This document shows, one piece after another, positions 14,892 to 20,885 of a stretch of 20,885 nt of DNA (the stretch's first letter is position 1; each line of letters opens with the position of its first letter). The notes beneath the pieces were generated by a model, which saw only the letters and a list, made by a program, of their open reading frames with translations, was not told the origin of the DNA and did no database searches. Position numbers and translations under genes: made by a program. The stretch lies in NCBI GenBank assembly GCA_035505955.1, contig DATJQH010000133.1:1-20885 (forward strand), written 5' to 3'. Source of the stretch: Fen-999 sp035505955 (lineage in GTDB: Bacteria; Pseudomonadota; Gammaproteobacteria; Burkholderiales; Rhodocyclaceae).

Positions 14892-17759
14892 ATGCCGGGC
14901 GTCGAGGAGATCAAGAAAACCACCTGCTACATGTGCGCGTGCCGCTGCGGCATACGCGTGCATTTGCGGGACGGCGAAGTGCGCTACATCGATGGAAATC
15001 CAGACCATCCGTTGAACAAGGGCGTGATCTGCGCAAAAGGCAGCTCCGGCATCATGAAGCAGTATTCGCCGGCGCGCCTGACCAAACCCCTGCGCCGCAA
15101 GGCCGGGGCCGAGCGCGGTGCCGGCGAATTCGAGCCGATCTCCTGGGAAGAGGCGTTCTCGACGCTGGCGGAGCGGCTCGGCAAGATCCGCGCAACCGAC
15201 CCGAAGAAATTCGCGCTGTTCACCGGCCGCGACCAGATGCAGGCGCTGACCGGCCTTTTTGCGCGCCAGTTCGGCACGCCCAACTACGCGGCGCACGGCG
15301 GCTTCTGTTCGGTGAACATGGCCGCCGGCATGATCTACACCATCGGCGGCTCGTTCTGGGAATTCGGCGGGCCCGACCTCGACCGCGCCAAGCTGTTCGT
15401 GATGATCGGCACGGCCGAGGACCATCACTCGAACCCGCTCAAGATCGCCATCTCGAAGTTCAAGCGCGACGGCGGCCGCTTCGTCTCCATCAATCCGGTG
15501 CGCACCGGCTACTCGGCCATTGCCGACGAATGGGTGCCTATCCGGCCCGGCACCGACGGCGCGTTGTTGCTCGCCTTCCTGCACGAGATCATCGGCAAGG
15601 GTCTTTACGACCGCGACTTTCTGGTCCGCTACACCAATGCCGGCCAGCTCGTGAATGCCGACGAGAAGAGCGACGAGTTCGGCATGTTCCTGCGCACCGA
15701 GGTGCCGGAGGAAGAGGCCTGCTACGACCCGCAGGACAAGCTCTGGTGGGACCGCGCAACGAACAAGCCGGTGGTCACGCACAAGCCCGGCGCCGACCCT
15801 TTCCTGTTTGGCGAGTTCGACATCCACGGCACGCGCGTCAAGCCCTCGTTCCAGCTGCTCAAGGAGCGCGTCGAGCAATACACGCCCGAGTGGGCGGAAG
15901 GCGTCACCGGCGTGCCGGCCGACACCATCCGCCGCCTCGCCTACGAAATGGGCGTCACCGCGCGTGACCAGCGCATCGAACTGCCGATCGCCTGGACTGA
16001 CTCCTGGGGCGTCGAGCACGACACCATTACCGGCAACCCGGTCGCCTTCCATGCCATGCGCGGCCTCGCGGCGCACTCGAACGGCTTCCAGAGCATCCGC
16101 GCGCTCGGTATTCTGATGTCATTGCTGGGCACCATCGACCGGCCCGGCGGTTTCCGCCACAAGGTACCGTTCCCGCGCCCGATCCCGCCTTGCGCGCGCA
16201 CGCCCAACCACCCGAAGGCGGTGCAGCCGAACCGGCCACTCGACGGCATGGCGCTCGGCTGGCCGGCCGATCCCGATGACCTGTTCGTCGACGAGAACGG
16301 CAGCCCGGTACGGCTCGACAAGGGTTTCTCCTGGGAGTATCCGCTGTCGGTGCACGGGCTCATGCACAACGCCATTACCAATGCCTGGCGCGGCGATCCG
16401 TACAAGATCGACACCCTGATGATCTTCATGGCCAACATGGCCTGGAACTCGACCATGAACACGGTCGAGGTCCGCAGGATGATGAACGACAAGGACGAGA
16501 ACGGCGAGTACAAGATTCCCTTCATTGTCGTCTGCGACGCCTTCCAGTCGGAGATGACGGCGTTTGCCGACCTGATCCTGCCCGACACGACCTACCTGGA
16601 ACGCCACGACGTGATGTCGATCCTCGATCGGCCGATCTCGGAGTTCGACGGTCCGGTCGATTCGGTGCGCATTCCTGTGGTACCGCCGATGGGCGAGTGC
16701 AAGCCGTTCCAGGAAGTGCTGATCGAACTTGCCACGCGCTTGAAGCTGCCTGCCTTCGTCACGAAGGAGGGCGCGCGCAAGTACCGCGACTATCCCGATT
16801 TCATCGTCAACTACGAAACCGAGCCCGGCTCGGGCATCGGCTTCCTGTCCGGCTGGCGCGGGCGCGGCGGCGAGAAGAGCCTGCGCGGCGAGCCGAACCC
16901 GAACCAGTGGGAGATGTATGCCAAGAACGATTGCGTCTTCCACTACGAATTGCCCAAGAGCTACCAGTACATGCGCAACTGGAACAAGGGCTATCTCGAA
17001 TGGAGTCAGCGCAACCGCATCACGCGCTACGCCGAGCCGATCCTGATCAACATCTATTCCGAGGTGTTGCAGAAGTTTCGCGCCGCGGCGCAGGGCAAGG
17101 GCTTCACGCGCAAGCCGCCGGCGCATCTGGCCAAGCGCGTCGAGACCTACTTCGATCCGTTGCCCTTCTACTACGACACGCTGGAAGGGCAGGCGACCGA
17201 CAAGCACAAGTATCCGCTGGCGGCGATCACGCAGCGGCCGATGGCGATGTACCACTCCTGGGATTCGCAGAACGCCTGGCTGCGGCAGATCCACGCCCAC
17301 AATCTTCTCTACGTGAATGCGCACACGGCGCGCGTCCATGGCATCGAGGACAACGACTGGATCTGGGTCGAGTCGCAGTGGGGCAAGGTCAAGTGCATGG
17401 CCAAGCATTCCGAGGCGGTCGAGCCGGGCACGGTGTGGACCTGGAATGCCATCGGCAAGGCGGCCGGCGCGTGGAATCTGACGCCCGACGCGAACGAATC
17501 GCAGCAGGGCTTCCTGCTCAACCACCTGATCTCGGAGGAGCTGCCGGGCGGCGCTGGCAAGGTGTCGAACTCCGATCCGATCACTGGCCAGGCCGCCTGG
17601 TTCGACGTGCGCGTGCGCATCGCGAAAGTCAGTCCCGATGGTGCGCCGTGCGAGCAACAGCGCACCGAGCCGCAGTTCGAGCCGCTGAAACCCTATCCGG
17701 GACAGGACGAGCGCAGGAGCCTCTGGAACTTCTTCGCGGGCAAGCGGGGTGCCAAATGA
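14892..17759 (+). CDS. soeA: Sulfite dehydrogenase (quinone) molybdopterin subunit SoeA
   Basis: The 955-residue molybdopterin-guanine-dinucleotide enzyme belongs to the DMSO-reductase superfamily. An N-terminal [4Fe-4S] site is formed by C12, C15, C19 and C47. The GGFCSVNMAAG segment contains C139, the probable molybdenum ligand by comparison with the polysulfide/thiosulfate reductase branch. Later blocks include WNSTMNTVEVRRMM, LILPDTTYLERHD and a C-terminal molybdopterin-binding beta barrel. No twin-arginine signal is present, so it acts in the cytoplasm, as expected for SoeA, which oxidises sulfite to sulfate. The related PsrA/PhsA enzymes carry a Tat leader. ATG 14892 has a purine-rich AAGAGAG upstream and begins close to the first cluster motif, as in the family. 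The stop overlaps the soeB start (ATGA). Confidence 0.93.
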   Translation: MPGVEEIKKTTCYMCACRCGIRVHLRDGEVRYIDGNPDHPLNKGVICAKGSSGIMKQYSPARLTKPLRRKAGAERGAGEFEPISWEEAFSTLAERLGKIRATDPKKFALFTGRDQMQALTGLFARQFGTPNYAAHGGFCSVNMAAGMIYTIGGSFWEFGGPDLDRAKLFVMIGTAEDHHSNPLKIAISKFKRDGGRFVSINPVRTGYSAIADEWVPIRPGTDGALLLAFLHEIIGKGLYDRDFLVRYTNAGQLVNADEKSDEFGMFLRTEVPEEEACYDPQDKLWWDRATNKPVVTHKPGADPFLFGEFDIHGTRVKPSFQLLKERVEQYTPEWAEGVTGVPADTIRRLAYEMGVTARDQRIELPIAWTDSWGVEHDTITGNPVAFHAMRGLAAHSNGFQSIRALGILMSLLGTIDRPGGFRHKVPFPRPIPPCARTPNHPKAVQPNRPLDGMALGWPADPDDLFVDENGSPVRLDKGFSWEYPLSVHGLMHNAITNAWRGDPYKIDTLMIFMANMAWNSTMNTVEVRRMMNDKDENGEYKIPFIVVCDAFQSEMTAFADLILPDTTYLERHDVMSILDRPISEFDGPVDSVRIPVVPPMGECKPFQEVLIELATRLKLPAFVTKEGARKYRDYPDFIVNYETEPGSGIGFLSGWRGRGGEKSLRGEPNPNQWEMYAKNDCVFHYELPKSYQYMRNWNKGYLEWSQRNRITRYAEPILINIYSEVLQKFRAAAQGKGFTRKPPAHLAKRVETYFDPLPFYYDTLEGQATDKHKYPLAAITQRPMAMYHSWDSQNAWLRQIHAHNLLYVNAHTARVHGIEDNDWIWVESQWGKVKCMAKHSEAVEPGTVWTWNAIGKAAGAWNLTPDANESQQGFLLNHLISEELPGGAGKVSNSDPITGQAAWFDVRVRIAKVSPDGAPCEQQRTEPQFEPLKPYPGQDERRSLWNFFAGKRGAK

Positions 17760-18487
17760 CGCAACTGGCGCTCGTGATCGACCTCAACGTCTGCGTCGGC
17801 TGCCACGCCTGCGTGACCAACTGCAAGGAATGGAACACCTCGGGCGAGGCCGGTCCGATGGTGGATCAGAACCCCTACGGCAAGGATCCGACCGGTACGT
17901 TCTTCAACCGCGTGCAGACCTTCGAGGTCGGCGCGTTCCCGAACACCGAGACGGTGCACTTCCCGAAGTCCTGCCTGCACTGCGAGGACCCGCCCTGCGT
18001 GCCGGTGTGCCCGACCGGCGCGTCGTACAAGCGCAAGGAGGACGGCATCGTCCTCGTCGACTACGACAAGTGCATTGGCTGCAAGTATTGTTCGTGGGCC
18101 TGCCCCTACGGCGCGCGCGAATTCGACGAGTCGCAGAAGGTGATGAAGAAGTGCACGCTCTGCGTCGATCGCATCTACGACAAGTCCATGACCGACGAGG
18201 AACGCCGGCCCGCCTGCGTGCGCGCCTGCCCGACCTCGGCGCGGCTGTTCGGCGACATCCACGATCCGGAGTCGGAAGTCAGCCATGCCATTCGCGAAGC
18301 CGGCGGCTACCAGCTGATGCCCGAGTGGGGCACCAGTCCGGCCAATCACTATCTACCCCGGCGCAAGATCAAGCTGCGCATCCGCGTGGACGAGATCGAG
18401 CGCGCCGACAATCCCCTCAAGATCGACGGACTGCTGCCCAAGCCCGACCGCGCCGAGCCGTCGCTCGACGACGTCACGAGTTGGTGA
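17756..18487 (+). CDS. soeB: Sulfite dehydrogenase iron-sulfur subunit SoeB
   Basis: The 243-residue four-cluster ferredoxin-type protein has cysteine groups C13/16/19/23, C73/76/81/85, C106/109/112/116 and C133/136/154/158. This is the DmsB/PsrB-type pattern for four [4Fe-4S] clusters. SoeB carries electrons from the molybdenum subunit to the membrane anchor. The ATG overlaps the soeA stop as ATGA, giving tight coupling, and soeC begins four bases after the stop. I chose this start because the open frame upstream is the shadow of soeA, while MTQLALVIDL is a normal family N-terminus. No signal peptide is present, in line with a cytoplasmic complex. Confidence 0.94.
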   Translation: MTQLALVIDLNVCVGCHACVTNCKEWNTSGEAGPMVDQNPYGKDPTGTFFNRVQTFEVGAFPNTETVHFPKSCLHCEDPPCVPVCPTGASYKRKEDGIVLVDYDKCIGCKYCSWACPYGAREFDESQKVMKKCTLCVDRIYDKSMTDEERRPACVRACPTSARLFGDIHDPESEVSHAIREAGGYQLMPEWGTSPANHYLPRRKIKLRIRVDEIERADNPLKIDGLLPKPDRAEPSLDDVTSW

Positions 18488-18491
18488 TCCG

Positions 18492-19475
18492 ATGAAACCC
18501 GCCTTCTCCGTCATCTTCCTCACGACACTGATCGGTATCGGCCAGGGCCTGTTCCTGGCGCTGTTCACGGTCGAGTCGTATGCCGCGTTCGACCTGCTGC
18601 CGAAGCAGCCCGACGAGTTCTATGCCATTGGCAGCGCGCTGGCGCTGGTTTTCCTTACCGGCGGCCTGATCGCTTCGTTCTTCCACCTGGGCCGTCCGGA
18701 GCGCGCGTGGCGCGCCGCCACACAGTGGCGCACCTCGTGGCTGTCGCGCGAAGTGATCGTGCTGCCCGCGTTCATGGGCACCGTCTTCCTCTACGGCATT
18801 GCCCACTGGCTGGACTTCAATCCTGTGCTCGCGCAGTTGCCCACGGGCGCGCCGGTCAACGTGACCGCGATTCTCGGCACCGTGGGCACCGTTCTGGCCT
18901 TCACGCTCTTCGTATGTACCGGCATGATCTACGCCTGCCTGCGCTTCCTGCGCGAGTGGCACACGCCGCTCACGGTCGCGAACTACATTCTCCTGGGCGG
19001 CGCCTCGGGTTTCGTGCTGGCGGCGCTATTCGCGAGCCTCGCGGCACCTGATCTGGTGCGCTTCTTCGCGGGATGGGCGCTCGTCATCACGATTACCGGC
19101 CTCGTCAGTCGCGGCGCGTCGCTGATCCGCAATGCCCGTCTGAAGCCCAAGTCGACGCTGCAATCAGCGATTGGCGTCAAGCACCCGCGCATCGTGCAGA
19201 AGACGCAGGGGGCGATGGGCGGTTCGTTCAATACGCGCGACTTCTTCCACGGCAAGTCGGCCGCCGGCATGCGCACAGCCCGATGGCTGTTCCTGGTCGC
19301 CGTGTTTGCGCTGCCGCTGGCCATGCTCGCCGCGGTCATGATGGAGACGTGGGAGCGCGCGCCCGTCCTCGTCGTCGCGTTCGCGGTGCAGTACGCCGGC
19401 CTGCTGGTCGAGCGCTGGTTCTTCTTCGCCCAGGCCAGCCACCCGCAAAACCTCTACTACCAGTCGGTCGCCTAG
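18492..19475 (+). CDS. soeC: Sulfite dehydrogenase membrane anchor SoeC (DmsC-type)
   Basis: The 327-residue integral membrane protein has eight predicted spans at about 8-27, 47-66, 88-106, 126-150, 165-185, 188-207, 264-284 and 291-312. A hydrophilic cytoplasmic loop (about 208-262) lies between spans six and seven. The FHLGRPERAWRA segment after span two is characteristic of the DmsC family. The subunit anchors SoeAB to the inner face of the membrane and hands electrons to quinone. It is the last gene of soeABC, with a 117-base gap containing a good promoter before tusA. No heme-binding motif is claimed, as DmsC-type anchors generally lack heme. Confidence 0.93.
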   Translation: MKPAFSVIFLTTLIGIGQGLFLALFTVESYAAFDLLPKQPDEFYAIGSALALVFLTGGLIASFFHLGRPERAWRAATQWRTSWLSREVIVLPAFMGTVFLYGIAHWLDFNPVLAQLPTGAPVNVTAILGTVGTVLAFTLFVCTGMIYACLRFLREWHTPLTVANYILLGGASGFVLAALFASLAAPDLVRFFAGWALVITITGLVSRGASLIRNARLKPKSTLQSAIGVKHPRIVQKTQGAMGGSFNTRDFFHGKSAAGMRTARWLFLVAVFALPLAMLAAVMMETWERAPVLVVAFAVQYAGLLVERWFFFAQASHPQNLYYQSVA

Positions 19476-19495
19476 ATGAAACTGATGCCTTGCAA

Positions 19496-19510
19496 CAACA
19501 AATTTTGTTG
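19496..19510. promoter_or_regulatory. Inverted repeat overlapping the tusA promoter
   Basis: CAACAAA-T-TTTGTTG has 7-bp perfect arms around a single T. It overlaps the -35 element of the predicted tusA promoter (19508-19513) and lies 20 bases after the soeC stop. A regulator bound here could block or activate tusA. The T-rich right arm is not followed by a T-run, so a terminator is less likely. Confidence 0.4.
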
Positions 19511-19537
19511 CCGAAAATGCATTGATCGGACTATTAT
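19508..19537 (+). promoter_or_regulatory. Predicted sigma-70 promoter of tusA
   Basis: A -35 element TTGCCG (19508-19513; four of six matches) and a -10 element TATTAT (19532-19537; five of six) are separated by 18 bases. The region is markedly AT-rich compared with its surroundings. It would place transcription start near 19544, leaving a leader of about 50 bases with AAGGAAA before ATG 19593. It shows tusA can be expressed separately from soeABC. Confidence 0.6.
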
Positions 19538-19592
19538 TTTCTGATTAGAACGCAAAAGATTTTTCATCAACCATCACCAACAAGGAAACGCC

Positions 19593-19820
19593 ATGAATTT
19601 CGATAAGGAACTGGATGCCCGCGGCCTGAATTGCCCGTTGCCGATTCTGCGTGCCAAGAAGGCGCTGGCCGAGATGACCTCCGGTCAGGTGCTGCGCATC
19701 ATCGCCACGGATCCTGGTTCGGTAAAGGATTTCCAGGCCTTCGCCAAGCAGACTGGCAACGATCTTCTTTCCTCCGCCGAAAACAACAAGGAATTCGAGT
19801 TCTTCATCAAGCGGAAGTAG
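19593..19820 (+). CDS. tusA: Sulfur carrier protein TusA
   Basis: The 75-residue protein has the TusA signature LDARGLNCPLPILRAKKAL, with the persulfide-carrying cysteine at C14 in a CPxP motif. In sulfur oxidisers TusA accepts sulfane sulfur as a persulfide and passes it to enzymes such as DsrEFH or the sulfur-oxidising Hdr complex. In many organisms tusA sits in an rhd-tusA-dsrE2 cluster. Here no rhodanese gene is adjacent, and dsrE2 follows after a terminator. The start has CAAGGAAA seven bases or so upstream. The predicted sigma-70 promoter lies immediately upstream and a strong terminator downstream, so the gene is likely transcribed alone. Confidence 0.95.
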   Translation: MNFDKELDARGLNCPLPILRAKKALAEMTSGQVLRIIATDPGSVKDFQAFAKQTGNDLLSSAENNKEFEFFIKRK

Positions 19821-19844
19821 GCGGCGGGCTGCCTGCGGGACGAT

Positions 19845-19871
19845 GGGCGCCGGCTGGCGCCCTTTGTTTTT
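19845..19871 (+). terminator. Rho-independent terminator after tusA
   Basis: A perfect 7-bp stem, GGGCGCC (19845-19851) with GGCGCCC (19856-19862), has a GGCT loop and is followed by TTTGTTTTT. It begins 24 bases after the tusA stop. This is a textbook intrinsic terminator and separates tusA from the dsrE2 gene. Confidence 0.88.
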
Positions 19872-19939
19872 CTTGGAAATTGCGGCCAATTATTGCACGT
19901 TATGGAATCATAAGAACAATATCTACTGTGCCGCGCCGC

Positions 19940-19965
19940 AATAACTATGATCATCGTAATAACTA
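19940..19965. promoter_or_regulatory. Direct repeat AATAACTA flanking ATGATCAT, upstream of dsrE2
   Basis: AATAACTA occurs at 19940-19947 and again at 19958-19965, 18 bases apart start to start. The palindrome ATGATCAT (19947-19954) lies between them. The 133-base gap before dsrE2 is AT-rich, and these repeats are its most ordered part. They may be binding sites for a regulator of dsrE2. No clear -35/-10 pair was found. Confidence 0.3.
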
Positions 19966-20007
19966 GGTTCAACCGCCGAACCAACGACAAGACTTAAGGA
20001 GAGACAC

Positions 20008-20622
20008 ATGGGTGCAACACCTGACATCGCCGTCGTCGACGACCTGATCCGCCAGCGCCTGGACGAAATCCTGCCCGGCAAGATCGAAGAGAAGCTCAAG
20101 GAAATCCAGGAAAGCAAGACTGCCTCGATGGCGATCATCGCCACCAAGGGCACGCTCGACTGGGCCTATCCGCCGTTCATCCTCGCCTCGACTGCCGCCG
20201 CACTCGGCTGGGACGTGCAGATCTTCTTCACGTTCTACGGCTTGAACCTGGTCAAGAAGGACATCTCCGACCTCAAGGTGAGCCCGCTCGGCAATCCCGG
20301 TATGCCGATGAAAATGCCGTTCGGACCCGACTGGTTCAAGGGCATCAACTGGAATATCCCGAACCTCGTGCAGGCCGGCATCCCGGGCTTCGAGAGCGTC
20401 GCCACGTCGCTGATGCAGCAGACGATCAAGAACAACGGCGTCGCCAGCATCGCCGAACTGCGCGAACTGTCGCAGGAAGCCGGCGTCAAGTTCACGGTCT
20501 GCCAGATGACGGTCGACCTGTTCGGCTTCAGCCACGACGATTTCATCGAGGGGATGGATTACGTCGGCGCGGCCTCGTTCCTGCCGGTTGCCCAGCAGGC
20601 CGACGTCACTCTATTCATCTAG
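20008..20622 (+). CDS. dsrE2: DsrE2-type DsrE/DsrF family protein
   Basis: The 204-residue protein is of the DsrE/F/H superfamily. An N-terminal helical stretch (about 10-38, ending KEIQESK) is followed by MAIIATKGTLDWAYPPFILA, a hydrophobic FILASTAAALGWDVQIFFTF region and a late KFTVCQMTVDLFGFS block. Its only cysteine, C165, occupies the conserved active position and would carry sulfur as a persulfide. DsrE2 proteins are encoded beside tusA in many sulfur oxidisers and are thought to exchange sulfur with TusA, sometimes at the membrane. AAGGAGAG lies a few bases before ATG 20008. A 51-base gap separates it from the FadL-type gene. The superfamily is secure; the DsrE2 subtype is inferred from sequence shape and the tusA neighbour. 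Confidence 0.88.
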   Translation: MGATPDIAVVDDLIRQRLDEILPGKIEEKLKEIQESKTASMAIIATKGTLDWAYPPFILASTAAALGWDVQIFFTFYGLNLVKKDISDLKVSPLGNPGMPMKMPFGPDWFKGINWNIPNLVQAGIPGFESVATSLMQQTIKNNGVASIAELRELSQEAGVKFTVCQMTVDLFGFSHDDFIEGMDYVGAASFLPVAQQADVTLFI

Positions 20623-20673
20623 CATTGCAGGCTTCGTAACCGTCGATTGTTACCCCTGGGGGAGGAAGTAAGA

Positions 20674-20885
20674 ATGACATTGAAGAAAATTGCAGCGCTG
20701 CTGTCCGCTGCCGGCATCGTTTCGCCGGCGTTTGCAACCAACGGCATGGATCTGGAGGGCTATGGTGCCGTTGCCACGGCCATGGGCGGCGCCTCGATGG
20801 CGTACGACAATGGCGCCGGCGCCATGATGAACAACCCGGCGACGCTCGGTCTCATGGGGCAGGGCAGCGGCATTGGCGTGGCGCT
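20674..20885 (+). CDS. FadL/OmpP1-type outer-membrane transport protein, 3'-truncated by window edge
   Basis: Only the first 70 codons are present; the frame is still open at the window end. A typical Sec signal peptide (MTLKKIAALLSAAGIVSPAFA) has probable cleavage after A21, and the mature chain begins TNGMDLEGYG. A following AMGGASMAYDNGAGAMMNNPATLGLM block matches the N-terminal hatch region of FadL/OmpP1/TodX porins, with their characteristic Asn-Pro-Ala motif. These proteins pass hydrophobic compounds across the outer membrane. GGAGGAAG precedes ATG 20674. Proximity to dsrE2 raises the possibility of a role with hydrophobic sulfur compounds, but that is speculation. Confidence 0.85.
   Translation, partial: MTLKKIAALLSAAGIVSPAFATNGMDLEGYGAVATAMGGASMAYDNGAGAMMNNPATLGLMGQGSGIGVA

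Noticed and set aside
20636..20653. GTAAC-N8-GTTAC inverted repeat between dsrE2 and the FadL-type gene
   Set aside because: The arms are only 5 bp, with no T-run and no promoter element nearby, so it is consistent with chance.

Overview
The window is a GC-rich, densely coding piece of a bacterial chromosome. Its gene content is that of a chemolithotrophic sulfur oxidiser. The combination of AprA, QmoAB joined to HdrCB, a cytoplasmic SoeABC and TusA-DsrE2 is best known from Betaproteobacteria such as Thiobacillus, Sulfuricella, Sulfuritalea and Sideroxydans. I infer a betaproteobacterium of that kind but cannot fix the genus from sequence alone. No rRNA, tRNA, CRISPR array, insertion sequence or integrase was seen, and no gene-free stretch exceeds 300 bases.

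Layout. (1) 1-1739, + strand: the 3' part of aprA (APS reductase alpha subunit), closed by a hairpin terminator. (2) 1839-5621, + strand: a tight, overlapping three-gene operon coding for a cysteine-rich YkgJ-type protein, a CbbQ/NorQ-type AAA+ ATPase and a CbbO/NorD-type von Willebrand A (VWA) protein. (3) 5622-8549: a signalling island. It holds a perfect 12-bp palindrome, an unlisted 50-residue membrane peptide gene, a convergent FixJ-type response regulator, and a divergent PAS-PAS-GAF-HD-GYP protein followed by a hairpin shared with the next operon. (4) 13731-8648, - strand: qmoA-qmoB-hdrC-hdrB, the predicted electron link between APS reductase and the quinone pool. (5) 14801-13868, - strand: a conserved-looking hypothetical gene and a small YfcE-type phosphoesterase. 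(6) 14892-19475, + strand: soeABC, a membrane-bound cytoplasmic molybdenum sulfite dehydrogenase. (7) 19593-20622, + strand: tusA and a dsrE2-type gene, each with its own upstream region. (8) 20674 to the window end: the start of a FadL/OmpP1-type outer-membrane protein.

How the genes fit together (family knowledge plus inference). TusA and DsrE2 handle protein-bound sulfane sulfur in the cytoplasm. Sulfite released by an upstream pathway not in this window can then be oxidised in two ways. SoeABC can oxidise it directly to sulfate, with electrons going to quinone. Alternatively AprBA can form APS from sulfite and AMP, with electrons passed through the Qmo/Hdr complex; ATP sulfurylase, also outside the window, would finish that route. 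The most interesting unexplained element is the YkgJ-AAA+-VWA operon directly after aprA. It looks like a chaperone or activase module whose client is unknown, and APS reductase is an obvious candidate.
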